A stretch of 64,000 nucleotides of DNA from Pseudeuparius sepicola. Taxonomy: Eukaryota > Arthropoda > Insecta > Coleoptera > Anthribidae. Below the pieces are notes generated by a model. It had not been told where the DNA came from. It did not search any database and was given only the letters and a program-made list of their open reading frames with translations. Below are positions 54,492 through 64,000 of this stretch, in pieces; position 1 is the stretch's first letter, and each line of letters begins with the position of its first letter. Location of the stretch: assembly GCA_963920635.1 (NCBI GenBank), contig OY987298.1, positions 57,639,949-57,703,948 of the forward strand. The letters are read 5' to 3'. The position numbers and the translations under genes were made by a program.

Positions 54492-55574
54492 AAATGAACA
54501 CGACGCCCACTAATACCACCCCTACTACTCCTCCTATTGAAATTCCAGTCAAATCTATAAGTCCCGATGAAACCCACATATTAAATGTCGAAAAGTACGA
54601 ATTTGTTCCTATAAAAGATATAAACTTTGAAAAACCTGACTTGAGTCCTATTTCAGGGTCTTTTGACTTAGAGTGTCCCAGTGACGTAGATTCCCCTTTG
54701 ACAATAGATAGTAAAATAGGAAAAACCGATAGCTTAGCTGAAAGCGACAGTTCCACTAAGTCACGGCCCGAAAGCGCCACAAATGAATTACCTTTAACTG
54801 AATTAAATCTAGCATTGTTCACTTCCGAATTAGAAACGCGATCGGGTTGCACCAAAATGAGCACAAATGAACTGCCTTTGTCCGATCTCAAACTTAGAAA
54901 CCACGCGCATAAGTTAGTTAAACAGAACACTGTAGATAGCCAAACAGACGACACTTCCATGGTAGTTAACTGGGATACTGACATCAAAGAGGTAGACGAC
55001 GAAAAATTTCCACGCAAAGACAAACTGCACCTCAACCATAGATCATTTTCCGACCCCAATATCCTAGAGAATCACACCAGCAATCACTTTCTCATCGAAA
55101 AGTATGGCGAGAGCCTCCGAAATGAATTTTGCGATGCGTCGGGCAGGCTGTCACCGGCTGCGCCCTCTTGCTCCCCCTTCGGCTTCTACCCCTCGCACTC
55201 ACCTGCCTCCACTTGCTTGTTGTGTCCGTCGCACACGCCCCCCACCTTGCTCTCCTTCTTCACGGAGCCTCCTGTACGGCCGGCCACGACCTGCCGCTCC
55301 TTCTCCCACCCTGTCGCCGCCCCCTTTGTGACCTTGAGCCCTTGCATGTGCCAAGCAGAATGCGGCCCGACCGCCAGGCGCCACCGTCACAGTATTGCCG
55401 GGCAGATGAGCTATTTCAAGATGCTGGGGTTTACGTGTGGAGCTGCCGGAGCAGCCGGCATCAAGAAGCTGGTGGCGGGCAGTGCCAACAGCCTGTTCTC
55501 GACGGCGGTTATATCGGGTAGTTCCAGTGCGCCAAACCTGAGAGATATGATCCCGAGCACAGCCAGCGCTTCTG
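54492..55574 (+). CDS. PPIP5K: PPIP5K exon I (C-terminal tail, large exon)
   Basis: The acceptor is AACCACACAG ending at 54491 and the donor is GTAAGT at 55575; 1083 nt. With the leading split codon it reads [20 protein letters not shown], then acidic Ser/Asp-rich sequence with repeated TNELPL-DL-L units, a conserved-looking [15 protein letters not shown], a Cys/Pro/Ser-rich centre, [18 protein letters not shown], and near the end [20 protein letters not shown]. The last block is a PPIP5K tail signature, which ties this distant exon to the same gene. Composition shifts from AT-rich to strongly GC- and CpG-rich after about 55130. The exon ends in phase 1 without a stop, so at least one more exon lies beyond; I found none before 64000. 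The antisense frame over 54466-55059 is a shadow. Confidence 0.88.
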
Positions 55575-55889
55575 GTAAGTAGTTCTGAATTTAAACTGTT
55601 CTTATTTTAACAAGGAGTAAATTAATTCAGAAATAAACTGATGTTGGAGTGTTAATAGAAAAGAGAAATATATTATATATAATATAATTCTATATGCATG
55701 GCTCTTTGCGTCATATGATAGGGAGACTTCGAGGGCTAATCCGCAGATGCATTTTGGTGCAGATGCATATCAGAGGCATTTCGAGGCATTTTTTTGAATG
55801 TTTTCTCTCGTGCGCAAGCGCATGGCTGTAGAGTGTTGATTTTTATAACGTGTAAATAAAGAAGTGTAAATCACAGCTCAATATGATTG
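55575..55889. other. Intron sequence after exon I
   Basis: Begins with the GTAAGT donor. No further exon or repeat recognised. Confidence 0.4.
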
Positions 55890-56650
55890 TTAACTCTTTC
55901 AATACGGCTGACCGATGTATTTGCCAGACACGAATTTGGCACATAACTTGCTGGCCAATATACCTGACATCATGTTAAACATGCCCCACGGACCATTGAG
56001 TCAAACATTAAAAATTAATTTGCCGTATGGACGGCTGGCAGATATATCGTCACTGGTTGATGTACCTTACAGGCAAGTGGCCAATATATCTGTCAGTGGT
56101 AGAGATATCCAAAAATAGCCGAGTCCAACGATTGTCGGATGAACCTGTCTATGGTACGCCTCAAACACTTCAGGGCTTACATGTTTACTTGTTTTCCAAT
56201 GCCTCCTGGATAAACCGTAATAACACATTATTGCTCTTAATATCTTGAACCACATTTTAAATAATCGACTATTTCGTGAATTTTATTAGAATCTATTAAT
56301 ATCTGAGATTTGGGCCCTTTGTTTTATTAGAAACCACTTTCTCGAATAACATTTTCTGCTAACTTTGAAAAAGAGCACTTTACTCTTTTCAGGATTTTAG
56401 TATTTTGAACTTTTCGGAAGCCCTGTATAACTTTTCAAAAATCTGGTATTGGATTTCCCAGTTTCAAAATAAGCAAAACTTTTTATAAAGAATGACTTTT
56501 TGCCGAAAAATGAAAAATAAAAAAGTTTACAAGTATAGTTACACCTATCCGGGGACACACTGTATATGACACCCGTCTACCCGGCACCAAAAAAAGGGCC
56601 ATCCACATGGCACAAGATGCATTAAAATAGTGCCGACCTGAAAGGGTTAA
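55890..56650. mobile_element. piggyBac-like TTAA element, 761 bp
   Basis: TTAACTCTTTCAATACGGC at the left and, inverted, GTGCCGACCTGAAAGGGTTAA at the right: TTAA target at both ends with CCCTTTCA-type termini. Internal repeats such as TGGCAGATATATC / TGGCCAATATATCTGTCAG resemble subterminal binding repeats. An ACACACTGTATA string near 56555 suggests a nested TA-element end. No transposase. Confidence 0.6.
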
Positions 56651-57607
56651 TCACCTTCTCGATTTTACCAGATTTCAGCGTGCATTTACGCCAAGACTAG
56701 GAATAAATCGGCAATCGAAATAGTAATTTACTTAAATAGGGAAGGAGGCGGGTTCAAATAGTTAATTCAATTTGACTGATGGCCTATTACAAGTTTTTCG
56801 ACTGAAAACTTGACTTTATTAGTTATTACTATTAAAAGTTATATTTCTAACAATATCACGAAATGACATCTTTTTGAATATTCTAGTGTATTTTTCTCAG
56901 AAGAGTGTATTTTCCTTAGAAATAATTGTAGGTCCATAAAGTACATTCAAAATTTTGAAACAGAATAATAATTTAAGGTTATGTAGTGAAAAAGTGCTTC
57001 ACCACTGGGCCCCCTAAGTGGCGATATAAAAATTGATATGAAAATTGATTAAAATTCATTAAAGCATCTCGTATAGAATGAAACTAGCGCATAGATTAAC
57101 TGGTAGTCATTTATACAGAATTACAGGACACCCTGTATAAACATTTGCACAGAACTAGAAATATTTCACTTATTTCTGAGTGCCCTGAAGCCTATTATCC
57201 CATTTGACTGTTACATCCTGAATTATAAAGGGGATCCCATAAAGAATTTGACATGGCTCTATGAGAGGTTACTAACTCAAAATGTAGTGATTGACCTAAG
57301 CATATCCTTGGTGGGAGTTCTTCTTTTTTATCTACGATATGTTGAAATGAAATAAATGTTTCCGATCTTTTAGGTGTGTCACGATTCTTGCACACATGGT
57401 CCCTGTTATCCCTGTTCAAAAAAAATGGGATAACATCAAAAAGTTCCTTAATGACAGCTGTCTTCTAAAACTTTGTAAGATACTATTCCAGAAAAATATT
57501 ATTTAATGATAACCGCTGTGTACTTGTTTTTGGAATTATGAATTTGAGTATTTGACAGATGCCATTAAAGAGCCTTTTGTTATATTTTCTCTGGTAACAC
57601 GATTGTA
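56651..57607. other. Non-coding, no gene seen
   Basis: AT-rich; one ACACCCTGTATAAA end near 57130. Nothing else recognised. Confidence 0.4.
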
Positions 57608-57957
57608 CATGGTGGGCCAGATTGGACACTTTTAAAGGGAAACTCCTATTTTTAACGGAGGTAGATGAAAACTGAGATCGGTGTCTGAGGCTCATTCTTT
57701 ATGATAAACTTTAATGGCGAAAACTGCAAATCAATATCTGTCACCGTTCTTGAGTTACAGGGCGTTTTTCGAAAATATGCATTTTCGAAAAGTGGCTGTA
57801 ACTTTTTTCAGGTTGAAAATTTTGTGTTTCTATAAAAACATTTCTAAAACACTTTTTTATTTAACATGCAATGCTGCTGCTACATTTTTTCAAGTCAATG
57901 GTTTAAAAGTTAAAAATAGAAGTTTCCCTTAAAAAGTGTCCACTTTGGCCCATTCTG
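57608..57957. mobile_element. TA-target MITE, 350 bp
   Basis: TA-CATGGTGGGCCAGATTGGAC ... and GTCCACTTTGGCCCATTCTG-TA; inner AGGGAAACTCCTATTTTTAA mirrors TTAAAAATAGAAGTTTCCCT. Non-coding. Confidence 0.75.
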
Positions 57958-58349
57958 TACACCCCAATTCACTTATCCTGGAAAATGTGATTTTCTCATA
58001 AAAGGGTGGGGGAAAATTCGTTCAGTAAAAAGTATGTTATTTTACACTTCACTCAAAGATAGAGTATACATTTTACACTTCACTCAAAGATAAGAGTATA
58101 CATTTATCAAAAATCGAAGCCTTGAAAAATTTTAGGTAGGCCTTGCTATTGGTTCTGTGAAATCAAGTAGCCATCAGAGAAGAAAGTGCAAGAACTATCA
58201 CCAATTATAAGCTATAAGCGTATTTTCACGATCAAAACCCTACAAGGTTAAGCTTAGGCAGGTTTTGTTTGATTTAAGTCTGACGTAATGAAGGTATTTT
58301 CCTTCTAAGTAAATTTCACAAAAACAGATGTTTTAACTCTTATTTATTC

Positions 58350-59150
58350 AAAGAGGCAAAATGCCGAAAATACATAATTTAATTCCATTCTCCATCTACA
58401 AGATCTTATTAATCTTACACAATGCTACAAAACAATCTGCAAAGAACAAAATGAGCCAAAATCTATTCTACAATGTTTTGATGGTGTTAACTTTACGATT
58501 GTTTTTATGTCTATGGTTGTCTCCCTCTGATATATTGATGGTTGTCTCCGTCTGATGTATTGATCGACGTATACTACGCTTTAACATATTCTGCTATGTC
58601 CTACAATATTATTGTTTGGGGGCAAGCCTCATATATTTCTCGCGTGTTTGTTCTGCAAAAGAGAATTATTTGTTTAATCTTCGATCTTCCACATAGGGAA
58701 ACATGCCGACCAACATTCACCAAATATAATATTCTTACATTTCCATCTATATATATTTTAAAATTGCTTTGCTTTATTCTCAAGAAATGACTCCAAATCC
58801 CTAACAACGGATTATATCACGAATATAATAGAAGAAACAAACATCCTTTGTTTTCTGGAAGTAAACTTTTCAACCTGCTTCCAATTTCACTAAAAACAAT
58901 TCCATCAACAAATGTAATAAAGAAACATCTAAGGAAGCTCTTGTGTTCATAATCCTTTTATAGTATTTTAGAATTCACTGATTACTGTAAGTCCATGCAG
59001 TGACAACTTAATGTATGTTTAGATTAGGTTGATATAACCCTGTACATTGTATCAATATTTTATATTATTTTCTTGTTTTATGTTGACTTGTTTCTGTCTT
59101 CCTGTGTAGATCTCGAAATAAAAACTTATTCTATTCTATTCTATAAAACT
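58350..59150 (+). pseudogene. 5'-truncated non-LTR retrotransposon, protein C-terminus and (TATTC)n tail
   Basis: A frame at 58542-58790 reads LIDVYYALTYSAMSYNIIVW and continues GQASYISRVFVLQKRIICLI; then, after a stop, LFNLLPISLKTIP. This is the pattern of the region after the reverse transcriptase in Jockey/CR1-like proteins (YYAL-S---Y-I--WG ... LQK+-IR-I). The copy ends GAAATAAAAACTTATTC with about three TATTC units at 59130-59145, a typical tail. Stops and truncation show it is dead. Confidence 0.65.
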
Positions 59151-59459
59151 GCTTCGCGAAAACGACAGGTTTTGGATAAATCTAAAAAGATTTTGTAGGG
59201 ATTTTGTGAAAATTCGCTTAATAAATTTATTAAATTAGACTTTAAAAAATCAAACAAATAAAACATACATGAAAACTCATAGATCTTAACTTATATTAAC
59301 AGAATGCTCTAAATAACTGCAATTTTTTCAAAACACAAAGTATAACAGAGCCTTTATTTGCAAATAATTAAATTACAATATTATGTATACAGGGACAGTA
59401 ATGTTACTGAGCCCTTCCATTAACTACCAAGATCACAAATTTATGCATTATTATGTTGA

Positions 59460-62130
59460 CTATTATGGGGCACAAAAATATAGCCATTACGTAATATATA
59501 AAAATAATTAAATTAGAATCAGAGAAGAGACAGACAAGGATGGATACAAAAAGAACGAGACATGAATATGGCTAGGTTGTTAAAATAATATGTTTATATA
59601 CTTATTTGTATTTTGAAGGAGATGTAACTTTAAAGCCTTCTTGAAGTGTTTTTTATGTTCAAATATCTGTTTAATGTCGGAAATAGTTTTGGAAAGAAAG
59701 TATAATATGAATCGTTGAGAAAATGAAGTATGATATAATAGTATAGATAAGCTAAAATTAACATGAAATCTAGTTTGATACTTATTATAAACTGTTGGGC
59801 ATAATGTTTTTATTTTATGTAGATAATTTAGAGCATAATAGATATAGAGATTTTTGATATTTAATATTTCAAACTGTTGGTAAAGCAAATCAGTGGAATA
59901 CCTACGATTCTTTTTCAGTAAAATTTTTACTACTGTATTTTGACAGATGATCTCCAAATTTTTGACTGTTGAATACATGCCAAGCCATACCACAATACAG
60001 TACGTCAAAATAGATTCAACCATACTACTAAGTTGCGTGACATGCTCCATCCAGGTCAATTTGCGATCAAGGCAGACGCCTAGAAATTTAACCACACTAT
60101 CCGTTTGCATATTTGGGTAAGGGGTTCTAAGAGAAAAATTTAAGTTTTGTGTCTTAGAGTCGTTAAACCTCAAACAATTGGACAGATGATGATCCCATCT
60201 AATTAAGATTTTCATCCATGACAACACCAAGATACCTCACTTTATTTACTTTGTTAATTTTTGGGCAATTGCAGTTTAATTAATTTATTCAATTAATGCG
60301 ATGCATTGTTATATATATAGGGTGGACCCAGATCGACTATACGATAGGTGTAAAAAACAAAAAAATTTCGAGTTGAAACTTGACCTTTGGGGATCAGCCT
60401 TGCTTTATTAGAAACTAATTTGCACCATATTATTATATTTTAAAAATCAAGCAGGCCTTGACGGTATTCGTTTCCAGTTCAGATAAACTACATTTTCCTT
60501 AAGAGATATCGAAATATTTTATTGGAAAAAGTTGTCGAGAATGAAAATTTAAGTCCCCGTACCAAATTTTAAAACAATCGGCAGACTTTGATTTTTTCTT
60601 TAATTTCAACTTAATTTTTTGGAAAAAAATCAAAGTATGCCAATTGTTTTGAAATTTAGTACAGGGTCTTAAATTTGTATTCTGAAATTTTTTTCTGATA
60701 AAATTTTTCGATAAATGTACTTGATTTGCGCTAAAACCGCAAAAATTGAAAAAAAAAAATCAAAATGTGCCGATTGTTTTATAATTTGGTACGGTGATTT
60801 GGAATTGCATTCTCAACTTTTTTTAATACAATTTTTCGATATCTCTTGAGGAAAAGGTAGTATACCTGAACTGAAAATGAATAAATTGCCCCTGTCAAGG
60901 CCTGCTTGAGTTCTAAAATATAAAAATACGGTGCAAATCACTTTCTAATCAAGCAAGGCTGATCCCCCAAAGCTCAAGTTTCAACTCGAAATTTGTTTGT
61001 CTTTTACACCTATCATATAGTCCATCTGGGTCCACCCTGTATACAATATTATGATGATCTACACATGTGGGTGAAAATGTAATCATTTTTTTTATATTCA
61101 GACTTAGTAGATGTCCTGCCAACCATTGCTTTAATATGGCCATACTACTCTCAGCTTTGTCCTTCATTTCATGCCATGTTTTAGCCTGGAAAAGAATCGC
61201 TGTGTCATCTGCGTACCCAAGAATATTAGCATCTGTTGGCAACTCATTGATAGAATTCATGTAGATAATAAATAAAATAGGTCCTAGTACTGTACCCCTG
61301 CGGTACTCCTGTATTTATTGTTTTGTTGTCGCTTAAAACTTCACCAATACTTATTTGTTGTTATCTACCAGTTAAATAATTTTGTATTAGAGACAGAGTG
61401 TTACCCTTACACCAACTGCTTCTAATTTTTTTATAGAATGTCTTGCGAAATGGTATCAAATGCTTTACCTAAGGTCAAGATAAACTGACAAACAATTATT
61501 TGAAGAACTGCCTTGAATAATACTATTCACCAAATCAAAAACAGCATCCACCGTGGATTGATCCTTCCTGAAACCAAATTGTCTCTTAAATAAAACATTT
61601 TGCATCTCTAGGAACTTTACAATTTTCTAGATTTAAAACATTTTTCAAATACTTTTGCAAAGTTATTTATGATAGAGATAGGTCTAGTTTTGCGTTTCCT
61701 CCTTTATGGATAGGTGTCTTCCATTGTATAGGTACAATGGTACTACTAAATGCTAAGTTAAATAAGAGACAAAAGTGGTTTCAGGATGTGACAATGAATA
61801 TTTTTTATTAGAGAAGATGTTATGTTATCTAGGCCAGGTGATGTATTGGACTTCAATGAACCTATAACAGTCAACAGCTCATTCTCTGTTACAGGCTATA
61901 AAGAGGTTGATTTAGCAATTATATTATTTGTTATTATATAATAATTGTTAACAATATTGTTTTGTATATTTTCTTAAAATTTCTTACCCACGCCGACAAA
62001 GGACCTATTGAAAATTTTAGCCTTAATTTTCTTGTTTCTAGCCTCCAGAATATCTGAATCACTTGTGACATTATCTATGATTAAGCTATTTATTTGAATT
62101 TTTTCTTATTAATATTAGTTATTTAATTTA
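59460..62130 (-). pseudogene. Decayed non-LTR reverse transcriptase, chimeric and interrupted
   Basis: Minus strand. Fragments in order: PIHKGGNAKLD (about 61700), QFGFRKDQSTVDAVFDLV (about 61560), GPILFIIYMNSINELPTDA, then catalytic LGYADDTAILF (61200 region). The frame is cut by the foldback 60318-61039, resumes with VRYLGVVMDENLN (about 60230), and joins a second YLGV-like block FLGVCLDRKLTWMEHV within the 216-codon frame 59580-60230. The YADD box and the YLGV motif identify a Jockey/CR1-type reverse transcriptase; frameshifts are frequent. Two YLGV blocks in a row mean two elements are fused. Confidence 0.72.
60318..61039. mobile_element. TA-target foldback, 722 bp, inside the RT relic
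   Basis: TAGGGTGGACCCAGATCGAC at the left and GTCCATCTGGGTCCACCCTG-TA at the right; arms mirror (GGCCTTGACGG / CTGTCAAGGCC). It shares internal words with 12104-12836 (TTTCGAGTT, ATTTTTAAAAATCAAG-AGGCC), so it is the same superfamily. Confidence 0.8.
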
Positions 62131-63229
62131 TTACATTCCATACTTTTTTAGAGTTCCGTTTGTAGTATTTATTTTCGATCTGTAATGTAGAGTTAGAATT
62201 TTAGCTTTCTCATAATTGTAAACTTTTTTTAGCTTACTTATATTTTTATTGTTTTTAAACAATAAATAAGCCATAAGATCACACACAAGTAATTAACTGA
62301 CAGCTCGAAGACAAGTAACTGACAGCAACAGCTTGAAGGCAAGTGTACTGATAGCTTGAAGGCAAGCAGGAAACAATATTTACATTGCCTACCATTTTTG
62401 TATTTAAATGCAGAAAATGATGGCCACTTGATTTCACAGAAGCACAGAAGCAATAGAAAGGTCTACCTTATAAAGGGTAGGTAAAAATTCAGGAAAAATT
62501 ATTTACAAAATGGTTATAACTTTTCAGTTATTATTTTAGTTTTAGGCTCCTAGAGTGGCAGGTGACGACAGAGCCGAAAATTTGATGTTTGGTTAGAATA
62601 TTGGCATTATTTTGTTTTAATATCAGTATTCTCTACATTTTCTGTGATATACATATTATGTTTTATAATTGGTGCTAGTTCTTGCACTTGAGGACAAATA
62701 ATTTGCAAAAGTAGCTTTTTAACAGTTAGGTATAGAAGTCTTTTAAAATATGCAATAAAAAAGGTATGGTTCTGAGACAAAAATTCGAGGCTTCGCGATG
62801 CCTAGCGTCAGCTTCAGATTTTGATAAATTTCTACTATTTCTTTGAGTGTTGGTGTGCCAAAATAACATACTTTTTAGAGTGGGTAAATTTCCTCTAACT
62901 GCATTTTGAAATAAAATGCTAATCAGTGGACCAAATTACACTTCTAGCATATTTGACTCTCCTCAAAATTGTTGCATGAATTAGTAATTTCAATATTTTT
63001 TTAAACTTTACCTAAGACTGGTTCCTACATCACAATAGTTTCCAGCAATTTCAAATATCCTTCAGCTGACAGCAGACAACCAATGGCTGTGTCATCATGC
63101 TGGCTATTTTTGGCATATGAACAGTGAAGGGTTGTGCTGGCAGAAAGCGGCTTGCAAGCATTGAAAGCTTAAACACCATGTGCATTTTCGCTTTCAATTT
63201 CAAAAAGCCAGCCAGTCAGCATCCATTCA
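62131..63229. other. Non-coding, no gene seen
   Basis: AT-rich with a short AGCTTGAAGGCAAG direct repeat near 62330-62365. Nothing else recognised. Confidence 0.4.
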
Positions 63230-63339
63230 GTGCATGAAGTTCAATTTTTATATTTAGTAATAATAATAATTCTCACCCTCACAATATCCAAACTAGGACT
63301 ACCCCAGGAGCAACTGAATACTTGTGCGGGGGAGGGGGG

Positions 63340-64000
63340 GGAATTACTATTGTTTTGTCTTCCTTGCCATTTGCGGCTCGGGACAACTTTTCCAGATAGA
63401 AATAGGATAGGATTCGCTCAAGTACTACGGAAATCCCTAGAAAACCATATTAATGAAGCCCATAAGTCCAGGGACAGGAACAAGGTTATTAATTACAGAG
63501 CAATCTGTTCCCAATCTGACATTCCAAAAATTTTGGATAGTCTGGTGTGTCAGAGACTATCATGGGATTTCAGACATGTCAGTGGTGAACAACATATTAT
63601 AATGCCGACCAATCTTGTTCTGTATCGAAATTTTCTTATTTGCAGTATTGAAAGGTTCGGACAGGTTGACTCTGCCTATTTAGACTTGTCAAAGGCATTC
63701 GACTGAGTTAACCACACCCTCCTTTTGGCAAAGCTTGGGATGCTGGGGGTTGGTGGTGGATTTGATAGTTGGATTCAGAGCTTCCTGTCTAACAGAGTCC
63801 AGTTTGTGAGGTGTGGTGGACCTTTATCAGATCCCATTCAAGTACCGTCAGGGGTATCGCAGGGTTCGCCCTGTGGCCCCATTTTGTTTTTGCTCTTATT
63901 GCTGGATTTGGTGCCCTCCATCCAACACTGTTCATATCTACGTTTTGCCGAACATTTGAATGTTTTTAAAGTGATTAGCTCATTTGATGGGCCAAAGAAT
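63340..64000 (+). pseudogene. Non-LTR reverse transcriptase relic, cut by the window end
   Basis: Plus strand: NRIGFAQVLRKSLENHI, VINYRAICSQSDIPKILDSL, AYLDLSKAFD followed by an in-frame TGA at 63704, then VNHTLLLAKLGMLGVGGG, WIQSFLSNRVQFVRCGG, GVSQGSPCGPILFLLLLLD and LRFAEHLNVFKVI. These are motif A (LDLSKAFD-VNH), motif B (SG-SQGS--GPILF) and the decayed catalytic box (FADDLK-type now FAEHLN) of a Jockey/CR1-group reverse transcriptase. The stop and the loss of both catalytic Asp residues show it is dead. Confidence 0.8.

Larger units (their letters stand above)
7108..55574 (+). other. PPIP5K: PPIP5K gene, C-terminal half (9 exons, partial at both ends)
   Basis: Gene span. The family is bifunctional: an N-terminal ATP-grasp kinase pyrophosphorylates InsP6/5-InsP7 at position 1, and a histidine-acid-phosphatase-like domain removes that phosphate; it is cytosolic. 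Only the distal phosphatase domain and the disordered tail are in this window. Exon lengths are 235, 209, 227, 252, 246, 224, 176, 42 and 1083 nt. Each junction has AG/GT borders and the split codons join in frame: phases 2, 1, 0, 0, 0, 2, 1, 1 at the eight internal junctions, and phase 1 at the last donor. Introns are 17775, 64, 86, 67, 3530, 8339, 7074 and 8838 bp. No promoter, first exon or stop codon is visible, so the gene extends beyond both sides of what can be read. Minor exons missed inside the long introns cannot be excluded. Confidence 0.9.

Noticed and set aside
54466..55059. 197-codon minus-strand ORF
   Set aside because: Antisense shadow of PPIP5K exon I, which has splice-phase support and a family signature.
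55104..55521. Alternative-frame ORFs in the GC-rich part of exon I
   Set aside because: Stop-poor because of high GC; only the frame of exon I ends in the conserved tail motif.

Overview
This is a eukaryotic, AT-rich, repeat-loaded window, most likely from an insect with a large genome; a beetle is plausible but not shown. The evidence is spliced exons with GT/AG junctions, a conserved metazoan gene, a Dong-type non-LTR retrotransposon, a Penelope relic, and many insect-style DNA-transposon derivatives with TA, TTAA and 8-bp target-site duplications.

One host gene is recognisable, on the + strand: the C-terminal half of PPIP5K (VIP1 family inositol hexakisphosphate / diphosphoinositol-pentakisphosphate kinase). 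Nine exons are visible: 7108-7342, 25118-25326, 25391-25617, 25704-25955, 26023-26268, 29799-30022, 38362-38537, 45612-45653 and 54492-55574. All eight internal splice phases agree. The first five encode the distal part of the histidine-acid-phosphatase-like domain, and the last four encode the low-complexity Ser/Pro-rich tail. The kinase half lies upstream of the window, and the last exon ends in a donor, so the gene continues. Four exons are packed together with introns of only 64-86 bp; the other introns are 3.5-17.8 kb and full of transposons.

Layout. 1-7107: non-coding, with scattered ends of TA-target elements, a hairpin family and a GC-rich LTR-like block. 7343-25117 (intron): a 318-bp terminal-inverted-repeat element, a 332-bp near-perfect palindrome, a 122-bp satellite whose units each carry TGACGTCA, a 733-bp foldback, a Penelope GIY-YIG relic, then a head-to-tail train of four minus-strand Dong-like elements separated by TTA/ATT microsatellite. 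The last of the four is full length with an intact 1239-codon ORF. 26269-54491 (introns): a dense set of foldback elements with termini TA-CAGGGTG/CAGTGTG, several nested in one another; a mariner/IS630-type transposase relic; an ~800-bp palindrome with tRNA-like modules at both ends; a hAT-type element with a perfect 8-bp duplication; and a second hAT-like element holding a nested foldback. 55575-64000: a piggyBac-like TTAA element, a small TA element and several decayed non-LTR reverse transcriptase fragments.

The PPIP5K primary transcript would contain more than ten long inverted repeats, each able to fold into long double-stranded RNA. All similarity statements are by eye from the sequence and family knowledge; no search was run.
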